Assembly: GCF_025370255.1 (NCBI RefSeq)
Contig: NZ_JAMTCD010000007.1
Span: 124,001-188,000 of the forward strand
Length of the DNA stretch: 64,000 nucleotides
Origin: Shewanella holmiensis
GTDB lineage: Bacteria > Pseudomonadota > Gammaproteobacteria > Enterobacterales > Shewanellaceae
Direction of reading: 5' to 3'
Each line of letters starts with the position of its first letter. Position 1 is the stretch's first letter. The notes beneath the pieces were generated by a model. It ran no database searches, was not told the DNA's origin, and saw only the letters and a list, made by a program, of their open reading frames with translations. Of the stretch, positions 51,680-61,298 are shown piece after piece. The translations under genes and the position numbers were made by a program.

Positions 51680-53509
51680 ATGTTTAACTTTTTTGAATCA
51701 TTAGTAAAACCCTTACCGCCAGAAGAACCCACCCAGCCGCCAACAGGCTTATATGCTTTTTGTCGTCATTACACTAAAGGGTTTGGTGCACCACTTATTA
51801 TCATGTCAATTCTGACAGCATTATTAGCCATGTTAGAAGTGTCATTGTTTGGGTTTATGGGGCAACTTGTCGATTGGCTAGTCACCAAAAATCCTGACAC
51901 CTTATGGCAAGAAGAAAGCACCACATTAATTACCATGTCGGTCATTGTATTGGTGATCATTCCACTTTTGGTATTACTGCACTCATTGATTGTTCACCAA
52001 ACGCTACTAGGCAATTACCCGATGGCCATTCGATGGTTAGCGCATCGTTATTTACTTAAGCAAAGTATTTCCTTCTATCAAGATGACTTTGCCGGTCGTG
52101 TGGCAACTAAGGTGATGCAAACTGCCCTTGCTGTGCGAGAAACAGTGATGAAGCTATTAGATGTATTGATGTACATCTTGATTTACTTCACCTCAATGTT
52201 AGTCATGATAGCCAGTGCAGATGTGCGTTTGATGCTGCCTATGCTGATCTGGCTTTTTGCTTATGTAACCATTCAATGGAAGTTAGTGCCAAAGCTTAAA
52301 GCCATCTCTGCCGAGCAGGCTGATGCCCGCTCAAGTATGACCGGCCGTATTGTTGACAGCTACACCAATATTTCAACCGTTAAACTGTTTTCACACACTA
52401 AACAAGAAGCAGATTATGCCCAAGACAGCATGATGACCTTCTTAAAAACCGTTTATGGTCAAATGCGTTTAGTTACGGTGATCAGTGTATTGGTGCAAAT
52501 TATCAATTACCTTTTGGCCTTTACCATTGCTGCTGTGTCTATTTGGTTATGGGCGGACGACGCCATTACTGTCGGCGCTATCGCTATCGCGGTGAGCTTA
52601 GCACTGCGCTTAAACGGCATGTCACAATGGATCATGTGGGAAATTAGCTCACTATTTGAAAACATCGGTACCGTTACCGATGGCATGAATACCTTATCCA
52701 AACCAATTGCTATTGAAGATAAGCCGCAAGCTAAAGCGCTTAATGTCAGCCAAGGTAAAATTGATTTTAACCAAGTCAGCTTTCACTATGGTGAAAAAAC
52801 GGGTGTAATTGACAACCTTGCATTAAACATTAAACCCGGTGAAAAAGTCGGTTTAGTGGGACGCTCTGGCGCAGGTAAATCAACATTGGTGAACCTGTTA
52901 ATGCGCTTCCATGATGTCGAAAAAGGACAGATATTAATCGATGACCAGCCTTTAACCGATGTCACCCAAGATTCCTTGCGCGCACATATTGGCATGGTAA
53001 CTCAAGATACCTCCCTGCTTCACCGCTCTATCCGTGAAAACATCTTATATGGCGACCCACACGCAACTGATGAGCAATTGATGTCGGCAATTAAACAAGC
53101 CCAGGCCTATGACTTTATTCAAGATTTGACCGACCCCCATGGCAATGTCGGCTTAGACGCCCAGGTTGGTGAGCGCGGTGTCAAGCTATCAGGTGGACAA
53201 CGACAACGTGTTGCCATTGCCAGGGTACTGCTGAAAAACGCACCAATTTTGATTTTAGATGAAGCCACCTCAGCACTCGATTCTGAAGTCGAAGCCGCAA
53301 TCCAAGAGTCGTTATATGAATTAATGGAAGGTAAAACCGTTATTGCCATCGCCCATCGTCTATCGACTATTGCCGCAATGGATAGATTAATAGTACTCGA
53401 CCAAGGCAAAATTATTGAGCAAGGAACACATCAAGAACTGATTGCTTCAGATGGCATTTATAGCCAGCTTTGGGCACATCAAACCGGTGGATTTTTAGGG
53501 ATTGATTAG
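51680..53509 (+). CDS. ABC exporter, fused permease and ATPase
   Basis: A 609-residue half-transporter. An N-terminal six-helix permease domain (about 30-330) is followed by an ATPase domain (about 350-595) with Walker A GRSGAGKST near residue 395, Q-loop GMVTQDTSLLHRSIRENILYG, signature LSGGQRQRVAIARV near 503, Walker B ILILDEATSALD and the His switch IAHRLSTIA. It works as a dimer exporting lipids, peptides or drugs (MsbA/MdlB-like). No partner genes lie beside it, so the cargo is unknown. Monocistronic. Confidence 0.93.
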   Translation: MFNFFESLVKPLPPEEPTQPPTGLYAFCRHYTKGFGAPLIIMSILTALLAMLEVSLFGFMGQLVDWLVTKNPDTLWQEESTTLITMSVIVLVIIPLLVLLHSLIVHQTLLGNYPMAIRWLAHRYLLKQSISFYQDDFAGRVATKVMQTALAVRETVMKLLDVLMYILIYFTSMLVMIASADVRLMLPMLIWLFAYVTIQWKLVPKLKAISAEQADARSSMTGRIVDSYTNISTVKLFSHTKQEADYAQDSMMTFLKTVYGQMRLVTVISVLVQIINYLLAFTIAAVSIWLWADDAITVGAIAIAVSLALRLNGMSQWIMWEISSLFENIGTVTDGMNTLSKPIAIEDKPQAKALNVSQGKIDFNQVSFHYGEKTGVIDNLALNIKPGEKVGLVGRSGAGKSTLVNLLMRFHDVEKGQILIDDQPLTDVTQDSLRAHIGMVTQDTSLLHRSIRENILYGDPHATDEQLMSAIKQAQAYDFIQDLTDPHGNVGLDAQVGERGVKLSGGQRQRVAIARVLLKNAPILILDEATSALDSEVEAAIQESLYELMEGKTVIAIAHRLSTIAAMDRLIVLDQGKIIEQGTHQELIASDGIYSQLWAHQTGGFLGID

Positions 53510-53745
53510 AGTGGAGTAATGGTAAAAATGTAGTCTCTAACTAACCACACCTAGCATTAATAATCTGACTATTTGAAAACACCTGCTCCAGGATAAACTT
53601 GGAGCAGTTGATGACAATCATTGCGACCAAATAGATAGCACTTTTAATTGCGAGCTGGTTAGTCGTTGGCTAGGGGCTGGCCATATACAGCTCCTAGGCA
53701 GAAGTTTTTCAGGAAGGCGCTATTTATGGCATAGATAACTAACCT

Positions 53746-53880
53746 AAGGATTTTAAGGGCACGACTTCCCCCCAATGGCAACAAATCAACCCATTGACAT
53801 TAAAACAAGTGGCACAGCAAGAGTTTATGCTCCACCGGTGATAGTTACCCGTGGCGTTCTGGATAAAATAAAGTCAGATC
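53746..53880 (+). pseudogene. Possible LysR-type regulator remnant
   Basis: A frame without start codon reads KDFKGTTSPQWQQINPLTLK then QVAQQEFMLHR and stops at 53839-53841. After a shift it continues TRGVLDKIKSDL to a stop at about 53885. The wording PLTLxQxAQQEFxLH and the following RGVLDKI resemble the effector-binding domain of LysR regulators. It is broken and short, hence called a remnant. The surrounding 53510-54172 has an imperfect hairpin (CTGCTCCA/TGGAGCAG, 53583-53607) and no intact gene. Confidence 0.3.
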
Positions 53881-54172
53881 TATAAGGTAAACTACCTGTT
53901 TGGCAGATAGTCACACTACATACATCCCTGTTGCAATGCAGTACTTAACAGCCTTGTTCTTTTCAAACGGTATTAGCCCAGGGCTACCGCATGAGTGATT
54001 GCATTTTATACAACTCGTGAAAGTTTATTAAACGAAACGCCGTGAAATCATCCATGATGGCTTAACAACTGCGTCCATGCAGTTGATATTCGATTAATAA
54101 ACTTCCACTAATTGGGCGAAAAGTATTCGCGATCTCACCCTGGGTATTAGCCTCCTTATCATTAATAATGAT

Positions 54173-54391
54173 GTGCCGACTCGCTTAAAAATCGATCATG
54201 GTAATTTGATCGTGAAAACTAGCCTAGTTGGTGAGAGGAAATACCCATTATCTGAAGTGATTGATGTTGTTAATGTGGCAAAAATAACCTATCTGATAAC
54301 ACGTCAAGGCTCAGAACAACTCGCTTATAAAATACCCACTAAATATAGTTATGCGATTCACAGCTGGCTAATACCTTTTTTAAACAAGTGA
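54173..54391 (+). CDS. Doubtful small ORF, possibly the end of a decayed gene
   Basis: The frame starts with GTG and encodes 72 residues (MPTRLKIDHGNLIVKTSLVG and on). The same frame stays open back to about 54101, preceded by a stop. The product alternates hydrophobic and charged residues and could be a small beta-rich domain. There is no convincing ribosome-binding site. Family not recognised. Its place in a gap with gene debris suggests a remnant. Confidence 0.25.
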   Translation: MPTRLKIDHGNLIVKTSLVGERKYPLSEVIDVVNVAKITYLITRQGSEQLAYKIPTKYSYAIHSWLIPFLNK

Positions 54392-54677
54392 CTTTTTTCA
54401 AAATTAACGAATGACCCATAGACTTCAGTCTCGCAAGTACATTTTATGCACTTTCTAAGAAACTCTTCATATAAATCGAGGGTTAACAAGTCTAACTTCC
54501 ATCAAAATACACCCGAAAGGGTAATACAGCGAGCGATAACTTTAGGATAAGATCATGGCGTAAAACTAAAGTTTTATTTTTAGCGAATAAGATTACATCT
54601 CATTGTTATGCTTTTTTGTCTAAATTAACATTCGCTCCTTCATGGACGTTTTACTGTTGATATAAAGGACTATTTAA

Positions 54678-55079
54678 ATGAAATACGCTTCACTTTCTGC
54701 CTTAACACTTGCTGCGATTCTTACTGGTTGTGCTTCAGATCCTGGCCCTCGTATGGCACTCGAAAAAACGGTCGAAGTAGATGGTACAGAGCTCAAATTT
54801 AACGGCAGTTATCATGACAAGAAAAATATTTTGATCTTAACTGTAAACGGCGACCCCATTATGCAAGGTCGTTTCCCCCCTTACACTCCAACTCAAAACT
54901 TAAACGCAAAATACAAAGATTTTGCTGTACGCAGCCATTGTTATTTTGGTTCAGTGTTAGGTAATCAAGGCGGCGCCTTTGGTGCCATCGCTGCTGTCGT
55001 GCAATCTTCAAAGAGCAGTACGGCCGATAAATGCGAGTTATATGTCAATGAAAAGTTAGTCGATAATTTATATTTCTAA
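54678..55079 (+). CDS. Hypothetical lipoprotein
   Basis: A 133-residue lipoprotein: signal peptide ALTLAAILTGC with lipobox LTGC (Cys18), then ASDPGPRM. The mature part has beta-strands, LKFNGSYHDKKNILILTVNG and a GRFPPYTPTQNLNAKYKD stretch, a Gly/Ala-rich helix (GNQGGAFGAIAAVVQSSK) and two Cys (in RSHCYFG and DKCELYV) that could form a disulfide. A ribosome-binding site (AAGGA) is present. Family not recognised. First gene of an envelope-looking trio to 58342. Confidence 0.75.
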   Translation: MKYASLSALTLAAILTGCASDPGPRMALEKTVEVDGTELKFNGSYHDKKNILILTVNGDPIMQGRFPPYTPTQNLNAKYKDFAVRSHCYFGSVLGNQGGAFGAIAAVVQSSKSSTADKCELYVNEKLVDNLYF

Positions 55080-55323
55080 ATTTAGGCTTAACGATTAATC
55101 AGGGGGCTTGTTTCCCCCTGAAGTGATATCTCATGCCGCGTCGATTATTACCCATCTTTTATAACCTTGGTTGTTTGAATCACTTTTGTGGGCTACCTGT
55201 ATTGATACTCATCAATCAAGGCTAAATTGACTATATAAACAGGGAAGCTAATGGCAATTAAGCAATTATTAAAGCTAGTACTCTACCGCGGTTTCACAGA
55301 TAAACAATTTAGCTCGGCTAATA

Positions 55324-56796
55324 GTGATTATGTTTGTTATCACAGCAATGACATACAGTAACGAGCTACTCGCAATCTCGACCCGCGATGCCATCCTACA
55401 TTTCAAACAAGATACCAGCACTATCGTCGAGCAATCCCATCTACTCAGTAAACAACATGCTCAGCAAATGGAATTGTTATCACAAAAGCTAGACGAGACT
55501 CAAAGCGCAAAAATCGTGCTACAAAGCGAATTTATTGGCGACATGACACAGACTGCCGAGCAAATGTTAGCGCTAGCCAACCAGTATTTACCCCATTATC
55601 AGCATTTTCTCGCAAACATCGACAAAGACAGTCACTGCTATCAACCCGAGCAATTAGTGCAATTTAAACAAACTACAGCAGAGCTGCAAGACTATGTCGA
55701 TAACATCGACTCCCTAGTAACGACAAGAGATGAAGCTGAAGCGTTCTCGGCATTAATGGCGTTCAATCTTGGTCAAACTCAGGTCAATATGGTTGTAGAC
55801 ATGTTTGAGGTGGCTAAATTCTGCTATCTGTCTGAGGCCCTTCCCTCTTTGGTTGAAAACGTTCAAAGTGTCGAGATGGAAATGGTTGAGAAACTAATAC
55901 AACATGGGGAGACAGATGAATTTACTGACGCGACATCGCAGGCGGATCTAACAAGGGCGACTGAGCCTCAATTACAGCAGCCACAAAATAAATCTGTTGA
56001 AACACTGACGCTAAGCTATGAATTTACGGCTAATGATCTCCCTTATTTTAACGATCTTAGCTATCTTGAAGTCCACGATATTTCTCAACTCAAACAACTT
56101 ACGCTGACCAATCAACTCAGTATTAATGAACAGCTTAAGTTACAGCTGCCAGATGCAGTATTAGCAGATATAAGCCAACCATACCAAGCCCGTATTACTG
56201 GTGTTGTCGAGACCGACAATGAGCGAGTCACCCTAGATATATTACTGGTGCGCTCGCCGTCATATTCCATCGATTCAATGACATTTAACGATCCACAAAT
56301 AGCAAGCTGTGTAGAAGCTGCGGCTAAGCAGCTTCAATTAAGTAACAGCAATGAACTTACCCAGCTTAACTGCCGTTTGTCATCGACAGTAAATCTTCAA
56401 GACCTGAAAAAATTCAAACAACTGCAAACAGTCAATTTAAAGGGCGGGAAAATCAATGATTTATCTCCCTTATCGAGCTTAGCGAAATTAGAGATACTCA
56501 ACCTAGAGCAGAGTCAGATAGCAAAATTTGGCGATATTAGCCAACTTTCAGCTAACCTGATGCTTTCAAATATCGACACTCAAGATTGGCAGGCATTAGC
56601 ACATAGCCAAGCTAGCTCTATCTCGATCATGAACATGACAGATTGCTCGCGGTTAGCCCCTTTAGCACATCAGCCTGGTGTCGCCTTAATGTATAAAGGA
56701 CTTGACCCCAATCAGATGATGGCGCTAATGCAAAGCATAGACGAGGGCAACAAATCACTGACAGTGTTAACAGATTGCCCTGCCCCCAAAAACTAA
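55324..56796 (+). CDS. Leucine-rich-repeat-like secreted or membrane protein
   Basis: The frame gives up to 490 residues from GTG 55324 (ATG at 55330 is alternative). The start is odd: the hydrophobic lead MIMFVITAMTYSNELLA is short and lacks a good ribosome-binding site. A strong site (AGGGAAG) precedes ATG 55251 in the neighbouring frame, so a small frameshift near 55270-55320 may have split the original N terminus. Residues about 30-190 are helical and acidic. Residues about 330-430 contain leucine-rich-like repeats (LKKFKQLQTVNLKGGKINDL, LSSLAKLEILNLEQSQI). Function unknown. Confidence 0.6.
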   Translation: MIMFVITAMTYSNELLAISTRDAILHFKQDTSTIVEQSHLLSKQHAQQMELLSQKLDETQSAKIVLQSEFIGDMTQTAEQMLALANQYLPHYQHFLANIDKDSHCYQPEQLVQFKQTTAELQDYVDNIDSLVTTRDEAEAFSALMAFNLGQTQVNMVVDMFEVAKFCYLSEALPSLVENVQSVEMEMVEKLIQHGETDEFTDATSQADLTRATEPQLQQPQNKSVETLTLSYEFTANDLPYFNDLSYLEVHDISQLKQLTLTNQLSINEQLKLQLPDAVLADISQPYQARITGVVETDNERVTLDILLVRSPSYSIDSMTFNDPQIASCVEAAAKQLQLSNSNELTQLNCRLSSTVNLQDLKKFKQLQTVNLKGGKINDLSPLSSLAKLEILNLEQSQIAKFGDISQLSANLMLSNIDTQDWQALAHSQASSISIMNMTDCSRLAPLAHQPGVALMYKGLDPNQMMALMQSIDEGNKSLTVLTDCPAPKN

Positions 56797-56905
56797 TAAG
56801 CAAACAGCTAAGCAGCAAAAGTTAAACCTTAAAAAATAGCTCTAAGAAACTAAGTGGCATAGATAATCAATTGCCTTTAGTCCATAAACTGTAAAAGGAA
56901 ATACA

Positions 56906-58342
56906 ATGATAAAAAAACTATTATTAGCGCTATGTTGTACTTTAGCCGTCAGCGCTCAAGCAGAGCCAGAGCAACAGCCCTTCGCACCGCTTGCCGATAG
57001 TAAAGTTTATAAAAAGCAGACTCGTCATTATATTCCGTTCGCCTTTATCTCAGGTATTGATAAGGGGGAATATCAAACTCAAACTTATGCCGGACAGCTA
57101 AAACGCACCTATTATGAACTTCCCAGCAGCTATGACCCTAGCCATGCCGTTAATAACTATAAAGCACAAATAATAAAGTTAGGAGGCAACATACTATTTG
57201 AATGCCAGCTAGATGCTTGTGGTAACAAGAACAAACTTTCGAAACAAATTAGTCCGCTTAACGATATTCCGAAGAACTCACCGGCTTTACTCACGGCTAA
57301 GCTCCCCCTTAAAAACAAACAAGTTTACCTCTCAGTCTATGCGGCTAATTGGCACAATGGTGCTGGGCTGCAACTGGATATTATCGAGGAGATAGATGAG
57401 CCACTGGATTTATTAACAACCAATCAAGCCTATCTCGGCGCGGTGGTAGAACAAGAGTCATTTAAAGACAGAACGAACAAGGATGCACAAGGCGCTAGCG
57501 ATCATCCCATGATAGCCAGACTGCCCGGAGCCTATATTCAAGATTACCTACAACAAGGATTTGGCCAAACCTTAGTGTTTGATGGCATAGACAAGGACCA
57601 ACACAAAATCAAATCCCTTGAAGGTAAGATCACCGATATAAACTACAAACTTCCTCGCGGTTATTCTGAATATGAGGTCAATGCTAATTACAAGGCGCCG
57701 TTAGAAAAACTCGGTTTTGTGCGTGGGTTTCACTGCCAAGGTAATGAATGCGGTAAATCACGAAAAATTCATCAACGCATCAAAACCTTTGCACATATTG
57801 GACTGGATGAAAACCAGTTTTATTCTCTCTATAAATTAGCTCGCCCTGAGGGTACTGTGCATGCCATGGTCTACATTACAGGTTTCGAGAATGGCCTATG
57901 GAGCGAGCTTAAACTTATTGAAGAAACCAGCCTTATAGATGATAGATTAGTTATTGATCTAAAAGGCCTAACTGACAAGATTGCGCAAACTGGTCACGTG
58001 GCACTAGACGGCCTATTGTTTAAGTTTGATAGCGATGAAATGCTACCAGAGGCCGCCGAAGTGATAACGATTGTGGCAAGCTATCTTAAGGCTAACCAGA
58101 AGCAAGACTTCTATGTTATCGGCCACACCGATGACCAAGGTAAACAGAGCTATAACCAAGTGTTATCTGAAAAGCGGGCTAAGGCCGTGGTGCAATCACT
58201 GACCAGTCAGCACGGTATAAACAAACAACAGCTTACCGCCAAGGGTATAGGCGAATACTCCCCAGTTGCCAACAATAGTAACGACGCAGGCAAGCAACTC
58301 AATCGCCGTGTCGAGTTGGTACTTCGCTCCGATAATAAGTAA
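56906..58342 (+). CDS. OmpA-family protein with duplicated DUF4892-like region
   Basis: A 478-residue exported protein with a signal peptide ending AQAEP (about residue 20). The region 30-340 holds two copies of one pattern: YELPSSYDPSHAVNNYKAQI with FECQLDACG in the first, and YKLPRGYSEYEVNANYKAPL with FHCQGNECG in the second. Copy two starts near DHPMIARLPGAYI, a DUF4892-like block. The C-terminal 110 residues are an OmpA peptidoglycan-binding domain (FKFDSDEMLPEA, VIGHTDDQGKQSYN, NRRVELVL). It probably spans from outer membrane to peptidoglycan. Preceded by AAAGGAAA. Last gene of the trio. Confidence 0.85.
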   Translation: MIKKLLLALCCTLAVSAQAEPEQQPFAPLADSKVYKKQTRHYIPFAFISGIDKGEYQTQTYAGQLKRTYYELPSSYDPSHAVNNYKAQIIKLGGNILFECQLDACGNKNKLSKQISPLNDIPKNSPALLTAKLPLKNKQVYLSVYAANWHNGAGLQLDIIEEIDEPLDLLTTNQAYLGAVVEQESFKDRTNKDAQGASDHPMIARLPGAYIQDYLQQGFGQTLVFDGIDKDQHKIKSLEGKITDINYKLPRGYSEYEVNANYKAPLEKLGFVRGFHCQGNECGKSRKIHQRIKTFAHIGLDENQFYSLYKLARPEGTVHAMVYITGFENGLWSELKLIEETSLIDDRLVIDLKGLTDKIAQTGHVALDGLLFKFDSDEMLPEAAEVITIVASYLKANQKQDFYVIGHTDDQGKQSYNQVLSEKRAKAVVQSLTSQHGINKQQLTAKGIGEYSPVANNSNDAGKQLNRRVELVLRSDNK

Positions 58343-58466
58343 CCAGTACTCAGATTTAAAATACTAATCGGAGTAACTTAAGGTGTGCGCTGAACAGTCG
58401 TTGGGCGTACACCTATTGCAGTACAAATATCCTAGTTTAGTTGTACTTTCAGCCAATCACCTTGCA

Positions 58467-58704
58467 AGTTTAGCTTCTAAAGGGTGATGTGGAACATGTT
58501 GGTACAATGCTGTTGTAAGGCGGTTTTGGTTGTTTGAAACACGATTGGTTATTAAAACTATCACATATAACTCGTCAACGTGTGCGTGATGATGTAGCGA
58601 AATATATGAAATATTACAATGCAGAACGGCTTCACTCGGCAAATGCTGATCTATCACCAATAGATTTAGAAATCTCTTTTAGAAAAGAGTCCGGTTGGAG
58701 TTGA
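58467..58704 (+). pseudogene. IS3-family transposase remnant (OrfB C-terminal end)
   Basis: Frame pieces read SLASKG, stop, CGTCWYNAVVRRF, then after a one-base shift LKHDWLLKLSHITRQRVRDD ... YYNAERLHSANADLSPIDLE and RKESGWS ending at TGA 58702-58704. This matches the integrase-core end of IS3-family OrfB proteins (motif YYNxxRLHSAN). The fragment has an internal stop and a frameshift. Weaker similarity may extend left to about 58390. No inverted ends or orfA are present. It separates the OmpA-like gene from the rhamnose operon. Confidence 0.85.
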
Positions 58705-58743
58705 TTAGAACACGATTAAGCAAAATGAGTTTTTAAGCTGCTC

Positions 58744-59301
58744 TTAAAAGTGGTAATCAAGTGGTTCAATGTCGGCAAAAGCTGCTGCTTGCCGATCTTT
58801 ATCTGACAATAATGGTCTCGCAGTTAATGGCCAGTCAATATTCAAATCAGCATCATTCCATAAAATGGCTTTTTCTGATGATGCATCATAAAAATCAGTA
58901 CATTTATAAACAAAATCGGCATAGTCACTTAGCACATAAAAGCCATGTGCAAATCCGGCGGGGATCCAAATTTGTCTTTTATTATCTGCAGATAAATACT
59001 CTCCCACCCACTGCCCATAAGTTGGCGAGCCTTTGCGAATATCCACTGCGACATCAAACACTTCACCAGCTGTCACCCAAACGAGTTTACCTTGAGTATG
59101 TTGCTGCTGATAATGCAAGCCTCGCAAGGTTCCTTTAAACGAGCGGGAATGATTATCCTGAACAAACGTTGTCGGCTGACCAGTCACCAATTGCTCGAAG
59201 CGTTGCTGATGCCAGCTTTCCATAAAAAATCCACGCTCATCAGCAAAAACCGTGGGCTCAATAAGTTTGATATCGGCTATGGCGGTGTTAATAATCTTCA
59301 T
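58744..59301 (-). CDS. rfbC: dTDP-4-dehydrorhamnose 3,5-epimerase
   Basis: A 185-residue cupin-fold enzyme. It shows FADERGFFMESWHQQRF near residue 20, the substrate-binding RGLHYQ near 60 with the catalytic His, the Lys in QGKLVWVTAGEVFDVAVDIR near 75-92, and IPAGFAHGFYVLSD near 115-128. It epimerises C3 and C5 of the 4-keto sugar in dTDP-L-rhamnose synthesis. Last gene of the rfbBADC cluster, 12 bases after rfbD. Confidence 0.96.
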   Translation of the reverse strand: MKIINTAIADIKLIEPTVFADERGFFMESWHQQRFEQLVTGQPTTFVQDNHSRSFKGTLRGLHYQQQHTQGKLVWVTAGEVFDVAVDIRKGSPTYGQWVGEYLSADNKRQIWIPAGFAHGFYVLSDYADFVYKCTDFYDASSEKAILWNDADLNIDWPLTARPLLSDKDRQAAAFADIEPLDYHF

Positions 59302-59313
59302 AAGACGTCTTAA

Positions 59314-60312
59314 TTAGGGTTTCGGTTTCGTCAACGGCTCAAGTGAAAAGTCAGTTGAGCTGACAACAACGCTTAATGCCGCTTGCCAGTCAGATGGCAG
59401 CACATCAAATACTTGCGCTATTTTACGACAATCTAAACGTGAGTTCTTGGGTCTTTTAGCCGCTCTTGGGTATGCTTCAGATAATATGCCATTCACTTTG
59501 GGCAAAGTATCAATAATATCACCTTGTTTAGCGGCCATAATTATCGCGTCAGCAAAGCCTTTCCAACTGACATAAGGCAAACCACAATAATGATAAATAC
59601 CATAATGAACAGACGAAACATCATCACCGGAAAGTTTATTAATCAGCACCTCTATCACTTTGGCGATATCACCCGCATAGGTTGGGCCGCCAATTTGATC
59701 GTCAACAATATCCAACTGCGAATGGTTTTTCGCTAGCGTTAAAATTGTCCTGACAAAATTTTGTCCATGTTCAGCAAAAACCCAGGCTGTGCGGATAATA
59801 ATGTGCTTGGTACAGCTTTGCTGAATGGCTAACTCTCCCGCCAGCTTACTTTGTCCATACACATTAATAGGATGAGGTAAGTCTTGCTCGGTATAGGCCG
59901 CGTCAGACTCACCTGAAAACACATAATCAGTAGAAAGGTGGAACAATACCGCATTAATTTTTTCAGCGGCTAACGCTAAATATTGTGCGCCATCATGATT
60001 AACCAGATTGGCCTGAGCTTCATCGTTTTGTGCATTATCAACTGCCGTATAACCCGCGGCATTGATAATGATATCAGGCTTTACTTCATCAATGATTTCG
60101 TAGACTTTAGCTAACTGAGTAATATCCAGTTGTTTGTGGGTGTAGGCATATAAATCGACTTTACCTGCTAACTGTTTAACAATCGATACGCCAACAGCAC
60201 CAGCTGCGCCAGTTAGCATTACCTTGACAGTACTAGGGGCTTTGATTGGTATCTTATGCAGGGTTTTAGATGTCTCGACAGATACGCCTTTATTTTCTAT
60301 GTCAGATATCAT
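59314..60312 (-). CDS. rfbD: dTDP-4-dehydrorhamnose reductase
   Basis: A 332-residue short-chain dehydrogenase making dTDP-L-rhamnose with NAD(P)H. The nucleotide site [11 protein letters not shown] lies near residue 35, the catalytic pair Tyr/Lys in YGQSKLAGE near 160, with DYVFSGESD before it. About 30 residues precede the Rossmann core, more than the usual 1-3. The ATG overlaps the rfbA stop (ATGA at 60309-60312), which supports this start, but an internal Met at the core (MLTGAAG) is the alternative. [12 protein letters not shown] is a family block. Confidence 0.93.
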   Translation of the reverse strand: MISDIENKGVSVETSKTLHKIPIKAPSTVKVMLTGAAGAVGVSIVKQLAGKVDLYAYTHKQLDITQLAKVYEIIDEVKPDIIINAAGYTAVDNAQNDEAQANLVNHDGAQYLALAAEKINAVLFHLSTDYVFSGESDAAYTEQDLPHPINVYGQSKLAGELAIQQSCTKHIIIRTAWVFAEHGQNFVRTILTLAKNHSQLDIVDDQIGGPTYAGDIAKVIEVLINKLSGDDVSSVHYGIYHYCGLPYVSWKGFADAIIMAAKQGDIIDTLPKVNGILSEAYPRAAKRPKNSRLDCRKIAQVFDVLPSDWQAALSVVVSSTDFSLEPLTKPKP

Positions 60313-61175
60313 TGAGTGAGCAACTTAGCCAAATATTGACCATAAGCGTTGTTTTTCATCGAATGGGCAATTGCAGATAATTGCTCATCTGTTAGCCAAC
60401 CTTTTCGCCAAGCAATCTCTTCTAAACAAGCCACTTTCAAGCCCTGAACATTTTCAATGGTTTGCACAAAACCTGACGCCTCATGCAAACTTTCATGGGT
60501 ACCGGTATCTAACCAGGCAAATCCCCGGCCTAACAGTGCCATATTCAAGTTGTTATCAGCTAAATAGCGATTATTAATATCGGATATTTCAAGCTCACCT
60601 CGTGCAGAAGGTTTTAATGCTTTAGCAAACTCAACCACCCGATTATCATAAAAATATAAACCAGTTACCGCATAATTGGATTTAGGTTGTAGCGGTTTTT
60701 CTTCAACTGATAAAACGTTCAAATGACGATCAAACTCTACAACGCCAAAGCGTTGAGGATCTTTCACTTGATGGGCAAAAATGGTTGCGCCAATAGGTCT
60801 ATTAGCTGCATCTTGCAATGTTTGACTGAATGATTGACCATAAAAAATGTTATCACCAAGCACTAAGCATACTGAACTATCACCAATAAAATGTTCACCA
60901 ATGATAAACGCTTGCGCTAAGCCATCCGGTGAAGCTTGAACCGCATAGGTTAATGAAATACCAAAATCACAGCCATCACCGAGTAAACGCTTAAAACTGG
61001 CTTGGTCTTCTTGGGTGGTAATAATAAGTACGTCACGAATGCCTGCAAGCATCAAAACAGATAAAGGATAATAAATCATAGGCTTATCATAAATCGGTAA
61101 TAACTGCTTCGATACGCCACGAGTTAATGGATAAAGGCGTGTACCTGAACCTCCTGCAAGAATAATTCCTTTCAT
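60309..61175 (-). CDS. rfbA: Glucose-1-phosphate thymidylyltransferase
   Basis: A 288-residue nucleotidyltransferase that opens [18 protein letters not shown], with the GGSGTRL nucleotide motif. It contains [17 protein letters not shown], the metal-binding [10 protein letters not shown] near residue 110, the EEKP block near 160 and the end [17 protein letters not shown]. It activates glucose 1-phosphate with dTTP, the first step to dTDP-rhamnose. Second gene of the cluster. Confidence 0.97.
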   Translation of the reverse strand: MKGIILAGGSGTRLYPLTRGVSKQLLPIYDKPMIYYPLSVLMLAGIRDVLIITTQEDQASFKRLLGDGCDFGISLTYAVQASPDGLAQAFIIGEHFIGDSSVCLVLGDNIFYGQSFSQTLQDAANRPIGATIFAHQVKDPQRFGVVEFDRHLNVLSVEEKPLQPKSNYAVTGLYFYDNRVVEFAKALKPSARGELEISDINNRYLADNNLNMALLGRGFAWLDTGTHESLHEASGFVQTIENVQGLKVACLEEIAWRKGWLTDEQLSAIAHSMKNNAYGQYLAKLLTQ

Positions 61176-61298
61176 AAAACCTCATCCACCATCACTAAAA
61201 GTAAAACACCTGGTGCGATTATACTTAAGTCAGGCACCATCGACGACATATAGCAGCTTAATTACCTATGTTCTGTAATTAAAGACTTAAGCTTCTAA

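Noticed and set aside
53583..53607. Hairpin CTGCTCCA / TGGAGCAG after the ABC exporter
   Set aside because: A stem of eight pairs, but no T run follows on either strand, so it is not called as a terminator.
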